From NCBI GenBank assembly GCA_020073365.1, contig JAIQFL010000008.1, positions 1-64,000 on the forward strand: a stretch of 64,000 nt of DNA, in the 5' to 3' direction. The position numbers and the translations under genes were made by a program. The notes beneath the pieces were generated by a model. The model searched no databases and was not told where the DNA came from. It worked only from the letters and a program-made list of their open reading frames with translations. The stretch comes from Terriglobia bacterium (GTDB lineage: Bacteria > Acidobacteriota > Terriglobia > Bryobacterales > Bryobacteraceae). Below, piece after piece: positions 1 to 9,273 of the stretch. How positions within the stretch are numbered: position 1 is the first letter of the stretch; every line of letters starts with the position of its first letter.

Positions 1-405
1 AGCAATGGGCAGAATCTTGTTGGAAGGAAGGAGCCCAACCGGAGCCGATGACGGCAACCGTAGCGAAACGCAAGGCGTAGCCGCAAGGCGAAGCTGAAAG
101 AAGCGCGTAGCAAAACTCTCGACCGTAGGAACACGAACCGGCAGTGAGGCCGGGTGCGGGCGGTAAGCTGCCTGGGAACAGCGAAGCCCAAAGTCATCCG
201 AAGACGCACTCGGTAGAGCCGGACGGCACGAGGGGGTAGATTCTGCACCTTACCTGGGGAGGGCTTCTCGGTGAGAGCCGAGGAGCAGTCAGCAGAGGCC
301 ATAGTAGCGGAGAGGCGAGGTAACGCCCGCGGAGCGAAGGGCCGAAGGAACAAGACAAAGCTAGAGAGGAGACTGAAGGGAAGCTGGGAAGGAAGTCGAG
401 CAGGT
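1..405 (+). mobile_element. Probable group II intron 5' (ribozyme domain) remnant, truncated; right boundary approximate
   Basis: Sequence resembles bacterial group II intron RNA upstream of the reverse transcriptase ORF (gtgcgggcggtaagctgcctgggaacagcgaagcccaaagtcatccgaag...ggacggcacgagggggtagattctgcacctta...gagccgaggagcagtcagcagaggccatagtagcgg). No RT ORF follows. Confidence 0.5.
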
Positions 406-549
406 ATCGCCGGAAGATCGCGTAGCTGGCCGCCACGTCCGGCGGCTCCCTGCGCAGGTCCACCACTTCGACATCGCGCGTGAGGTTGGGCCGCTCGCCC
501 TCGCCGAGATACAGCAGCCCCGGGCCTTTCCACGCCGCGACCGGCGAGG

Positions 550-948
550 GGCCTTGCCGTGGGCGATCTGGATGGGGACGGCCGGCCCGAAATCGTCATC
601 GTGAACATGAACATGACGCCCAGCCTGCTGAAGAACCAGGGACCGCGGTAGAACTTCATTTCCGTGGCGCTCACCGGCACCAAATCCAACCGCAGCGCCA
701 TTGGCGCGCGGGTCACGGTCGAGTCCGGCGGCCGCCGCCAGATCGATGAGGTGATGAGCGGCGGGAGCTACTACTCGCAGAACGATCTCGCGCTCTATTT
801 CGGCCTGGGCCAGGCGACCGTGGTCAATCGGCTGGAGGTGCGCTGGCCCTCGGGCGCGCTCCAGGAATGGAAGGACATTCCGGCGAATCAGAGGTTGCTC
901 ATCACGGAGGGCGCATCGAGGTTGGGCCGGGTCGTGAGGACACGCTGA
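550..948 (+). pseudogene. CRTAC1-like FG-GAP/ASPIC_UnbV protein fragment with in-frame stop
   Basis: Frame reads GLAVGDLDGDGRPEIVIVNMNMTPSLLKNQGPR*NFISVALTGTKSNRSAIGARVTVESGG...SGGSYYSQNDLALYFGLGQATVVNRLEVRWPSG; TAG at 649-651. C-terminal part is typical ASPIC_UnbV. Confidence 0.75.
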
Positions 949-1251
949 AGGGCCAGGCGGGTGTTCACGAACACCGCACATCCGAAGAAACGAAACTCAG
1001 TTAGTTAGCGGAATTTCACCCACTGCGCTCCGGTATTTTCACCCAGTTCAACGAGGGGGATTCCCCCGATCCCAGTGCTGGATTTTTCAACACACAGATA
1101 ATAAAAGGTTTGAGTACCCGATTTTCATCTCGCCCGTTTGGATCGGTGAGTGCTTTGGTCAGTAGCTCGGTTAGTTTCGGTAGTGCGCATGGGTTGTTTC
1201 CGGGCGTTTGAGTATTGAGCAGGTCAGTATTTTCTGGATTGGAGAACAAGG

Positions 1252-3408
1252 ATGCGGATGCCTTCTTCGGTTTTCGGGGTTGGACGTTATCTGGTCGCTT
1301 TCACACTCGTCGCCGGCTCGCTGTTATTGATGAGTGCGCCCAAGAAAACCGGATTCACGGTCCACGACAAGGCATACTATGCCGATGCCAACGTCGTGAA
1401 TTTCGTGCGGCCGGGATTCACCATCACCATCGTTTCGGCCAAAATCGCAACGGACGGCACCATCAGCGTGGATTACAAGCTGGCCGATCCGAAGGGGCTT
1501 CCTCTGGATTTGACGGGAGTCACCACACCGGGTACCGTCTCGGTAAGCTTTGTCGCTGCATATATTCCGAAGGGCCAGACGCAGTACGTGGCATATACCA
1601 CTCGGTCTCAGACCAGCCCTATCACGAAGGCCACCGCGATTCAGGCGGGAGCGGATTCCGGCGGTACCACGCAAACCGTGGCCGTTGGCGAGTACATCTA
1701 TACCTTCAAGCAGAAAGCCGTGCCGCCCGCGGGCACTTATGACCCCACGGCCACCCACCGGATCGGCATGTATGGTTCCCGGAACCTGACCGAGTTCGAC
1801 CTGGGAACGGATCGCGACTCCGCGTTTTTCGATTTTGTGCCGGCCGGTGGAACCCCGGCGCCGCGGGACGTCATCCGCACCGATTCCTGCAACAAGTGCC
1901 ATGACGCCCTGGTTTTCCACGGCGGGACCCGCCAGGGCCTGGAACTCTGTATCATGTGTCACACCCCCCAGACTGTTGACCCGGACACCGGCAACACCGT
2001 GGATATGAAGGTCATGGCCCACAAAATCCACATGGGCAGTAGCCTCCCCAGCGTCCAGGCCGGCAAGCCGTATCAGATCATCGGCAACGCCCAGAACGTC
2101 TCCGACTGGTCCACAGTGGTGCTTCCCTCCGACGCGCGGCGCTGCCAGTTCTGCCACGAGTCCACGACGGGCGCAAAGCAGGCCGATGCCTGGATCAAGA
2201 ATCCCAACCGGGACGCATGCGGCGCCTGCCACGACAACGTGAACTTCGCCACCGGGTTAAATCACGTGAACCTTCCCCAGGTGGACGATAAACAATGCAC
2301 CCAGTGCCACATTCCCAAGGGCGAACTGGAATTCGACGCTTCCATCATGGGCGCGCACGCCATTCCAACCCAGTCGGAGACCGCGCCGGGCATTAACCTC
2401 GATATCGCCAAGGTAGATAACGGCGTAGCCGGCAAGGCCCCCACCGTGACCTTCACCATCCGCGACAACAACAAGAACGCCATCAGCATGGCCGACATGA
2501 CCGGCGGTTCCAACCGGCTGGCCCTGGTGATGGCAGGTCCCACCTCCGACTATGGTTACACCAGCTTTGGCTCCGATGTGGTCACCCCCGGATACGTCTC
2601 CGAAAATCCGGTTCCCACGGCCAAGTGCAGCGCCGATGGCACCTGCACCTACACCTTCACCCACGCCATTCCGGCGAAGGCCACTGGGACCTATTCCATC
2701 GGCATCGAAGGGCGCCGTGGCATCACGCTTTTGGCCGGTACCACCCAACAGCAGACCAGCGAGTATGGCGCCATCAATAAGGTAGTCAACTTCTCTGTCG
2801 ACGGCTCCCCGGTGCAGGCGCGCCGCAAGGTGGTCGATATCGCCAAGTGCAATGGCTGCCACAGCTCTCTGTCGTTGCACGGCGAAAACCGGAATCAGAT
2901 CGAGATGTGCGTGCTGTGCCACAATCCCAGCGAGAATGACCTCGCCTACAAGAGCGTGGCGACCGTTCCGGCCGATAAAACCTCACCTCCTCAGTCCGTC
3001 AACTTCGCCCTCATGATCCACAAGATCCACACTGGCGAGAAGATGGCCACCGATTTCGGGACCACCTACACCATCGTCGGATTTGGTGGAAGCCACAACG
3101 ACTTCACCGACGTTCGCTATCCCGCGATGGGTCCCACAGGCGCCGTTGCCGACACCGCCAAGTGCTACATGTGCCACGTGAACACCTCCGAGGCCAACTT
3201 TCCCATCGGCAAAAACCCGGTTGCCGATACCCAGGGCCTGCTGAACCCGGCCCCGGCCACCACCTCCGCCTGCACGGCTTGCCACCAGACCAGGTCGGCC
3301 CTGTCCCACGCCGTTTCTCAATACGACCCCAAGTTCGGTGAGAGTTGCGACGTATGTCACACGACCGGAGCCGCCTTTGACGTCGACCAGGTACACGCCG
3401 GCAAGTAG
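1252..3408 (+). CDS. OmcA/MtrC-family decaheme c-type cytochrome
   Basis: 718 aa; ten CXXCH motifs (CNKCH, CIMCH, CQFCH, CGACH, CTQCH, CNGCH, CVLCH, CYMCH, CTACH, CDVCH) interleaved with beta-domain sequence; N-terminal signal-like segment. Confidence 0.93.
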   Translation: MRMPSSVFGVGRYLVAFTLVAGSLLLMSAPKKTGFTVHDKAYYADANVVNFVRPGFTITIVSAKIATDGTISVDYKLADPKGLPLDLTGVTTPGTVSVSFVAAYIPKGQTQYVAYTTRSQTSPITKATAIQAGADSGGTTQTVAVGEYIYTFKQKAVPPAGTYDPTATHRIGMYGSRNLTEFDLGTDRDSAFFDFVPAGGTPAPRDVIRTDSCNKCHDALVFHGGTRQGLELCIMCHTPQTVDPDTGNTVDMKVMAHKIHMGSSLPSVQAGKPYQIIGNAQNVSDWSTVVLPSDARRCQFCHESTTGAKQADAWIKNPNRDACGACHDNVNFATGLNHVNLPQVDDKQCTQCHIPKGELEFDASIMGAHAIPTQSETAPGINLDIAKVDNGVAGKAPTVTFTIRDNNKNAISMADMTGGSNRLALVMAGPTSDYGYTSFGSDVVTPGYVSENPVPTAKCSADGTCTYTFTHAIPAKATGTYSIGIEGRRGITLLAGTTQQQTSEYGAINKVVNFSVDGSPVQARRKVVDIAKCNGCHSSLSLHGENRNQIEMCVLCHNPSENDLAYKSVATVPADKTSPPQSVNFALMIHKIHTGEKMATDFGTTYTIVGFGGSHNDFTDVRYPAMGPTGAVADTAKCYMCHVNTSEANFPIGKNPVADTQGLLNPAPATTSACTACHQTRSALSHAVSQYDPKFGESCDVCHTTGAAFDVDQVHAGK

Positions 3409-3425
3409 TCAAGGAGATCACCGCT

Positions 3426-4409
3426 GTGTTTCGGCTGCTACACAAATCAGGTTGTAGCACGGGCATCCTTGCCCGTGTGTTTTGCGTGGCAGCCATGCTG
3501 CTCACACCTATGGCGTGGGGCGCTCAGGATAAACCTGCCGCCCCCGCCCCTCCCGCCCCAGACAACAAGCCGGCGGAATTCGTCGGCTCTGGAACCTGCC
3601 AGGCATGCCACGAGGACATCTTCAACGCCTTCCAGAAGAACCCTCACCAACTGGTGGAAAAGGACAAGAAGCGAGGCTTTGAAAACAATGCCTGCGAGTC
3701 CTGCCACGGCCGCGGAAGCAAGCACGCCGAATCCCTGTCCGCGGCCGACATCCGCAATCCCGCGAAGCTCAAGCCCGCCGAAACCGATAAGATTTGCCTC
3801 ACCTGCCATCTCAACCAGCCCACCCACGTGGGACGCCTGAACAGCAGTCATGCCAAGAACCAGGTGAGCTGCGTCGCCTGCCACTCCGTCCACAAAAACG
3901 GACCCAACGGTTTGGTGGCCCGCAAGACCGCCGATATCAACCAACTCTGCGCCAACTGCCATACGGATGTGTGGGCCAGCTTCCAGAAGCCTTACAAACA
4001 CCGGGTGCCGGAAGGCGCCATGTCATGCGTGGACTGCCACAATCCCCACGGCAGTTTCCTGCCGCGGTCCATCCAAACGACCAATGCCAATGAACCCGGT
4101 TGTTTCAAGTGTCATGGCGACAAGCGGGGACCCTTCACGTACGAGCACGCCCCCGTCCGGCTGGAGGGCTGCGGCGCTTGCCATCAACCCCACGGCTCGG
4201 CCAACCCGCGCATGCTCAGCCGGCCGGAAGTGCGCTTCGTGTGCCTGGAGTGCCACTCCAACCTTCCGGGGCCAACGGCTCCCGCCAACGGCACAATCGG
4301 TACCGTTCCACCGGGGCTGCATGACCTGCGCAGCCCGCGCTTCCAGAACTGCAATCTGTGCCATCAGAAGGTGCATGGCTCTTATGTAAGCCGGGACTTC
4401 TTCAAATGA
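3426..4409 (+). CDS. DmsE/MtrA-family decaheme c-type cytochrome
   Basis: 327 aa, GTG start; ten CXXCH motifs (CQACH, CESCH, CLTCH, CVACH, CANCH, CVDCH, CFKCH, CGACH, CLECH, CNLCH). Confidence 0.93.
   Translation: MFRLLHKSGCSTGILARVFCVAAMLLTPMAWGAQDKPAAPAPPAPDNKPAEFVGSGTCQACHEDIFNAFQKNPHQLVEKDKKRGFENNACESCHGRGSKHAESLSAADIRNPAKLKPAETDKICLTCHLNQPTHVGRLNSSHAKNQVSCVACHSVHKNGPNGLVARKTADINQLCANCHTDVWASFQKPYKHRVPEGAMSCVDCHNPHGSFLPRSIQTTNANEPGCFKCHGDKRGPFTYEHAPVRLEGCGACHQPHGSANPRMLSRPEVRFVCLECHSNLPGPTAPANGTIGTVPPGLHDLRSPRFQNCNLCHQKVHGSYVSRDFFK
3458..3477. repeat. REP-like palindrome CACGGGCA-tcct-TGCCCGTG
   Basis: Perfect 8-bp inverted arms; partial copies at 40449-40464 and 62880-62899. Confidence 0.7.
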
Positions 4410-6478
4410 GATTCCTACTGGCACTGATACTCATAGCTCCGGCATTTGCGCAGCAGCCGGATCAGCCCCCCAAGCCGGACGAAAAGCCGGCGCAGGCGCC
4501 CGCGAAGACGGACGATAAGGCTCCGCAGACGCCCCCAAAGGCAGACGATAAAGCCGCGCAGGCGCCCGCCCCGGCTGAGCAGAAGTCCGAGGCCAAGGCC
4601 GAGTCTCCCACGCCCTCCACCGAACAGTGGCTCTCCGGAAACATGGATTTTGGATATCGCTGGCTGACCGATGTCCGTGGCAATTTCCAGGAGTACCGCA
4701 GCGTCGTCAACCTGGGTGAGGGGCCCAAACTCCTCGGCCTCGATTTCACGATTCAAGACCCCAAGAAACGGCTCTTCGACCGGCTCGACTTGCGCGCCTA
4801 CGGCTGGGGCGGCGACCCTTACAACACCGCTCACATCACCGCCCGCAAGATGGGCGTGTACGAGTTCTCCTTCGACTATCGGAACGTCGCCTACTTCAAC
4901 TACGTACCCTCCTTCGCCAATCCTCTGGCGCCGGCCGGCTTCAACGAGCAGGCGTTCGATATCCATCGCCGGAACGCCAGCTTCAACCTTGACCTCCGTC
5001 CCGGGAAACGGATCATTCCCTACCTGGCGTTCGAACGGAATTCGGGCTACGGCCACGGGATCGATACCTGGGTGCAGGACGCCAATGACGAGTTCGCCGT
5101 GCCCACCCTGCTGCGCGACACCACCAACAACGTTCGCGGCGGCGTCCGGTTTGAGCTCAACCGCTTCCACGTGACCCTGGAGCAGGGCGGCACAACTTTC
5201 AAGGATGACGACCAGAGCTACTGGAACGGCGTGAATTTCGGCGACCGCACTACGCCGGTGCTTGGCCATACGGAAGTCCTATACGGTCTGTCGCAGGCGT
5301 ATGGCATCCGCGGGACCAGCATATACAGCAAGGTTCTCGCCACGGCCAACGTGAACGACTACATGAACTTCTACGGCCAGTTCCTGTTCAGCGAGCCGAA
5401 GACGGATGTGCACTTCACGGATCTGGCGTACGGCAATTTCGCGGCGCTCAGCTCGCTGCTCTTCTACAGCGGCCAGCAAAATCTGGGCACCGGCGCGGCC
5501 AACCAGCCGCATACCAGCGGTACCCTCGGCTGGCAGGGGCGGCTCGGCCGGCGGCTGCGCTTCATGGACTCCTGGATGACGGACCGGTACCACGATGCGG
5601 CTTCTCCTCTACTGACCCAGCAGCTTTTTCTGAATGCCACCACGGCCGCTCCCAAGACCTTCAACGCCTTGGATTACACCCAGCGCGTGAATTACAACCA
5701 GAACCAGATAGACGTGATGTTCGATCTCACCTCCAGGCTCACGCTGCGCGGCGGCTATCGGCGCGTCTGGGGCGATGCGACGGTTCTGTCCGGACAGCTC
5801 AGCCAGACCGGCAATCTGGTATCCGGCGAACTGTCCCGCAACGTGGGTCTGGCGGGACTGACCTTCCGTCCGTCAGAGAAGCTGTCTGTCAACCTGGATT
5901 ACGAGGGCGCTTCCAGCGACCGGATCTACTTTCGCACCAGCTTGAACGACTACCACAAAGCGCGCGCCCGGGCCCGTTACCAGCTCAACAGCGCGCTTTC
6001 CTTCCAGGCCAACTTCCAGGTTCTGAACAATCAGAACCCCGCTTCCGACATTCGCTACGACTTTGAAAGCCGCGACAACTCCCTGGCCGTCTACTGGACG
6101 CCGGCCGCCGGCAAGCGGATCACGGTGATGGGCGAGTACGACCGCTCGACCCTCAGTTCCAACATCAGCTACCTCGGGTTGTTCCTGAGCCCCGCGACGT
6201 CGTCTTACCAGGACCGCGCCCACACCGCCACCTCGGCCATCGACGTCCCGTTGCCGGGTCTCGCGCGGGCCAAGCTCACGATCGGCGGATCGTTGTTCGT
6301 GTCCTCGGGAACCCGCCCGTCCCGCTACTACCAGCCCCTGGCGCGGCTATCCCTTCCTCTCCAGAAACACGTATACTGGAACACCGAGTGGAAATGGTAC
6401 GGTTTCGGGGAGCAGTTCTACCTGTTTGAGGGCTTCCGGACACACGTCTTTGTGACCGGGCTCAGGGTGACCAGATGA
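4406..6478 (+). CDS. MtrB/PioB-family decaheme-associated outer membrane beta-barrel protein
   Basis: In-frame ATG at 4406 overlapping the upstream TGA; signal peptide MRFLLALILIAPAFAQ; low-complexity Pro/Lys linker followed by long beta-barrel-like sequence; syntenic with MtrA/MtrC homologs. Confidence 0.87.
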   Translation: MRFLLALILIAPAFAQQPDQPPKPDEKPAQAPAKTDDKAPQTPPKADDKAAQAPAPAEQKSEAKAESPTPSTEQWLSGNMDFGYRWLTDVRGNFQEYRSVVNLGEGPKLLGLDFTIQDPKKRLFDRLDLRAYGWGGDPYNTAHITARKMGVYEFSFDYRNVAYFNYVPSFANPLAPAGFNEQAFDIHRRNASFNLDLRPGKRIIPYLAFERNSGYGHGIDTWVQDANDEFAVPTLLRDTTNNVRGGVRFELNRFHVTLEQGGTTFKDDDQSYWNGVNFGDRTTPVLGHTEVLYGLSQAYGIRGTSIYSKVLATANVNDYMNFYGQFLFSEPKTDVHFTDLAYGNFAALSSLLFYSGQQNLGTGAANQPHTSGTLGWQGRLGRRLRFMDSWMTDRYHDAASPLLTQQLFLNATTAAPKTFNALDYTQRVNYNQNQIDVMFDLTSRLTLRGGYRRVWGDATVLSGQLSQTGNLVSGELSRNVGLAGLTFRPSEKLSVNLDYEGASSDRIYFRTSLNDYHKARARARYQLNSALSFQANFQVLNNQNPASDIRYDFESRDNSLAVYWTPAAGKRITVMGEYDRSTLSSNISYLGLFLSPATSSYQDRAHTATSAIDVPLPGLARAKLTIGGSLFVSSGTRPSRYYQPLARLSLPLQKHVYWNTEWKWYGFGEQFYLFEGFRTHVFVTGLRVTR

Positions 6479-7593
6479 GACCAGCAATGTTCATGGTTCG
6501 AGTGGCGGCTGCGGGCGCTTGCGTCGCCTGGGGCGCGCTTGCGGCCAATATCATTCCGGGGGACGCGCGGCGCGGAGAGCAGTTGTTCGAGACCGAGCAA
6601 TGCGAGCAGTGCCACAGCGTAAAAGGCAAAGGGGGTACGTTCGCCCCCGACCTGGCCCGCCGTATCGACCGTGATTTTACACCCACGGTGATGGCCAGCC
6701 TGATGTGGAACCACGCCCCCGATATGTGGGCGGCCATGAAGAAGCATGGCATCTCCAAGCCCTCGCTGAGTCCCGAAGCGGCGGCCGACCTGTTTGCCTA
6801 CTTCGTCTCCGCGCACTATTTTGAAAAACCCGGTGATGCGGGCCGAGGCAAACAGGCCTTTACCGCCCGGCACTGCGCCGAGTGTCACGGCATCACCACC
6901 TCCAACGCCGCCGGTGCGCCGCCCGTGGCCAAGTGGGAGTCCTTGGCGGACCCCATCATCCTGGCGCAGCAGATGTGGAACCACGGCGCCAAGATGCGCG
7001 AAGCGTTCGCCCAGAAGAAATTGACGTGGTCGGCGCTGACGGCCCAGGAGCTCACCGACATGCTGGTGTACCTGCAGAACCTGCCGGAGACCCGGGATCT
7101 GGCGCAGAATTTTCAGTTCCCGCCCTCGGACTCCGGCGAGGCGCTGTTCCAGTCCAAGGGCTGCGCGGCCTGCCATACCGGGAAACTGGCGCTGGAAACC
7201 CGCCTGCGCAATCAGACCTTGACTCAGATCGTGGTGGATATGTGGAATCACGAGCCCAGCATGAAGAACCCGCCGCCCAACCTCTCGCAGGAAGAGATGC
7301 GGCAGATCCTGGCCTACATCTGGGCGCGCCAGTATTTCCGCGGCGACGGCGATACGGATCGCGGCAAGAAGGTCTTTGCCGACAAGAGTTGCGCCACCTG
7401 CCACAATGACCCGTCCAGCGGCGCCCCCAAGCTGGCGAAGGGCAAGGACGCCTATTCCGACATCACCATGGTGGCCGCACTCTGGGACCACGGCCCGCGC
7501 ATGCTGGACCTGATGACCCAGAAAAAGCTCGCGTGGCCCCGGTTCACCACGCAGCAAATGTCGGATCTGATCGCCTACCTGAATTCGCTGTAA
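6475..7593 (+). CDS. Multi-domain (four-heme) class I-like cytochrome c
   Basis: 372 aa; four CXXCH (CEQCH, CAECH, CAACH, CATCH), each followed by a MWNH/LWDH...M repeat; ATGA overlap with upstream gene. Confidence 0.88.
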   Translation: MRPAMFMVRVAAAGACVAWGALAANIIPGDARRGEQLFETEQCEQCHSVKGKGGTFAPDLARRIDRDFTPTVMASLMWNHAPDMWAAMKKHGISKPSLSPEAAADLFAYFVSAHYFEKPGDAGRGKQAFTARHCAECHGITTSNAAGAPPVAKWESLADPIILAQQMWNHGAKMREAFAQKKLTWSALTAQELTDMLVYLQNLPETRDLAQNFQFPPSDSGEALFQSKGCAACHTGKLALETRLRNQTLTQIVVDMWNHEPSMKNPPPNLSQEEMRQILAYIWARQYFRGDGDTDRGKKVFADKSCATCHNDPSSGAPKLAKGKDAYSDITMVAALWDHGPRMLDLMTQKKLAWPRFTTQQMSDLIAYLNSL

Positions 7594-7903
7594 GACCAGG
7601 CGCCCGGCCTGGCTACGGCGTCAACACCCGCATCGCAACTTCCGTGGCACGCCGGCGAGTGGCGCGGACTCTCAATCTGACTCTCAACCGTGAGGTCCTT
7701 CCTGCCCGATTCTGGTCGGCAAGACTGCCGCGGCCAGAGCGATTCCCTCTCCTCCAGCGGACGCATTTTGGGATAGGCCCTACAGGAAACCGCGGGAACT
7801 GTCGAATGTACACCTGTGGGTGAATCAGCCGGATGAAACGGATTTGTAGGACAGGTCTCCGGGCCTGCCCCTGGACTGCGGGTGAATGGACAGATGGACA
7901 CTC

Positions 7904-8117
7904 GATGGAAAGCATGGGAGGAGGCGACGTGAAGTTGATGGCAGCTTTGAACGCACTGTGGGGGCCCTTGGGCATTCTGACCGCAGCCGTGCTGGCATCC
8001 ATAATCGGTGGGCTGATGGCCGTCGGCAGTCTGGCCCTTCGCTGTTACAAAAAAACGATCCGCTATGGATCTGCCATCGTCCCGGGCTCCTGGCTGGCCT
8101 TGCTGGCGGGTAGGTAA
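7904..8117 (+). pseudogene. C-terminal fragment of A24 prepilin peptidase (CpaA/TadV-like), N-terminal half missing
   Basis: GGGDVKLMAALNALWGPLGILTAAVLASIIGGLMAVGSL...YGSAIVPGSWLALL is the second catalytic-Asp region of TadV/CpaA; no first half in any frame upstream. Confidence 0.65.
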
Positions 8118-8120
8118 ATC

Positions 8121-9032
8121 ATGCGTCTCGATCGAAGATTTGTCATCGTCGTGGGCTGCAGCCTCCTCTGGGCGCTGGTGGTGGCTTCCCTCTTCCATAG
8201 GGTCGCCCGGAATGCCGGTGCGTCGCACGAAGCGGGGCCCGGAAAGACCCTGGTCGTGGCGGCCCAAGCCTTGCCCTTCGGGACCGTTATCTCTGCGGAG
8301 TCGGTCAAGACCATCCAGGTGCCGGAAGGGCTGTTTCCGAAAGGCGGCTTCTCCCGCAAGGAAGATGTGCTGGAACGGTCGGTCGTGAGTTCCATCGAAC
8401 CGGACGAGCCGGTCGTGGAGGTGCGGATCGCCGCCAAGGGCAGCGGAGTCGGGTTGTCCCCCATGATTCCGCTGGGGCTGCGCGCCATGTCCGTGCGTGT
8501 GAACGATGTCGTGGGGGTCGCCGGATTCGTCTTGCCCGGCATGCGGGTGGACGTCCTGGTCACGGGCCGCCCGCCGGGCGTCAACGATGCCATGACGAGC
8601 ACGGTATTGCAGAATATTCCCGTGCTTTCGGCCGGACAAACCATTCAGGCCGATACCAAGGGTCAACCCATCAGCGCTACGGTGGTGACCTTGCTCGTGA
8701 GCCCGGCCGAGGCCGAAGCCCTTACCCTTGCCAATAGTGAAGGCCACATTCAACTGGTCTTGCGCAACAACACCGATCGCCAGTTGACGCGAACGCCCGG
8801 CCGGCAGTCGCGCGAACTCTATGCCATGCAACCTCCGGCAACTGCTGCCACCGCGGAGGCCCCCGGACCGGGACTCGCACGTCCCCGGAAGGTGGTCCCT
8901 GTTCCAGCGCGGACGCCCGCAGTCTCCGTGGCGCCTGTGGCAAGCCCGCCGGTCCAGCATTCCGACGAGGTCGTTATGATTCGCGGCAACCAGAAAACGG
9001 TCGAGCCAGCCCCGCCGAGGACGGCCAATTGA
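8121..9032 (+). CDS. cpaB: Flp pilus assembly protein CpaB (SAF domain)
   Basis: 303 aa; VVAAQALPFGTVISAESVKTIQVPEGLFPKG...GLRAMSVRVNDVVGVAGFVLPGMRVDVLVT. Confidence 0.88.
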   Translation: MRLDRRFVIVVGCSLLWALVVASLFHRVARNAGASHEAGPGKTLVVAAQALPFGTVISAESVKTIQVPEGLFPKGGFSRKEDVLERSVVSSIEPDEPVVEVRIAAKGSGVGLSPMIPLGLRAMSVRVNDVVGVAGFVLPGMRVDVLVTGRPPGVNDAMTSTVLQNIPVLSAGQTIQADTKGQPISATVVTLLVSPAEAEALTLANSEGHIQLVLRNNTDRQLTRTPGRQSRELYAMQPPATAATAEAPGPGLARPRKVVPVPARTPAVSVAPVASPPVQHSDEVVMIRGNQKTVEPAPPRTAN

Positions 9033-9273
9033 GATGAGATTCCTGACCCACAGTTGCGGACCCCGCACGAATGACCGGATCGCTTATCCACCCTTGAGAA
9101 CCGGCGGCCGCACCGATGATCCCGTGCCTCCGCTTTTGGGGCGCCCCCTGTCGGGGACCCGCTCCCACCCAACGGCGAAGCTATGCCCTCACACCCTTGA
9201 GAGCCAGTCTCCCCTTCTTAGGCCCTTTATGTTCCTCCGCGTTTTTCTCCGTGTCTTAGCGTCTCCGCGCCGA

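Noticed and set aside
7575-9068. 497-aa minus-strand ORF over cpaB
   Set aside because: Covers a well-supported cpaB on the plus strand; composition typical of GC-rich antisense frames.
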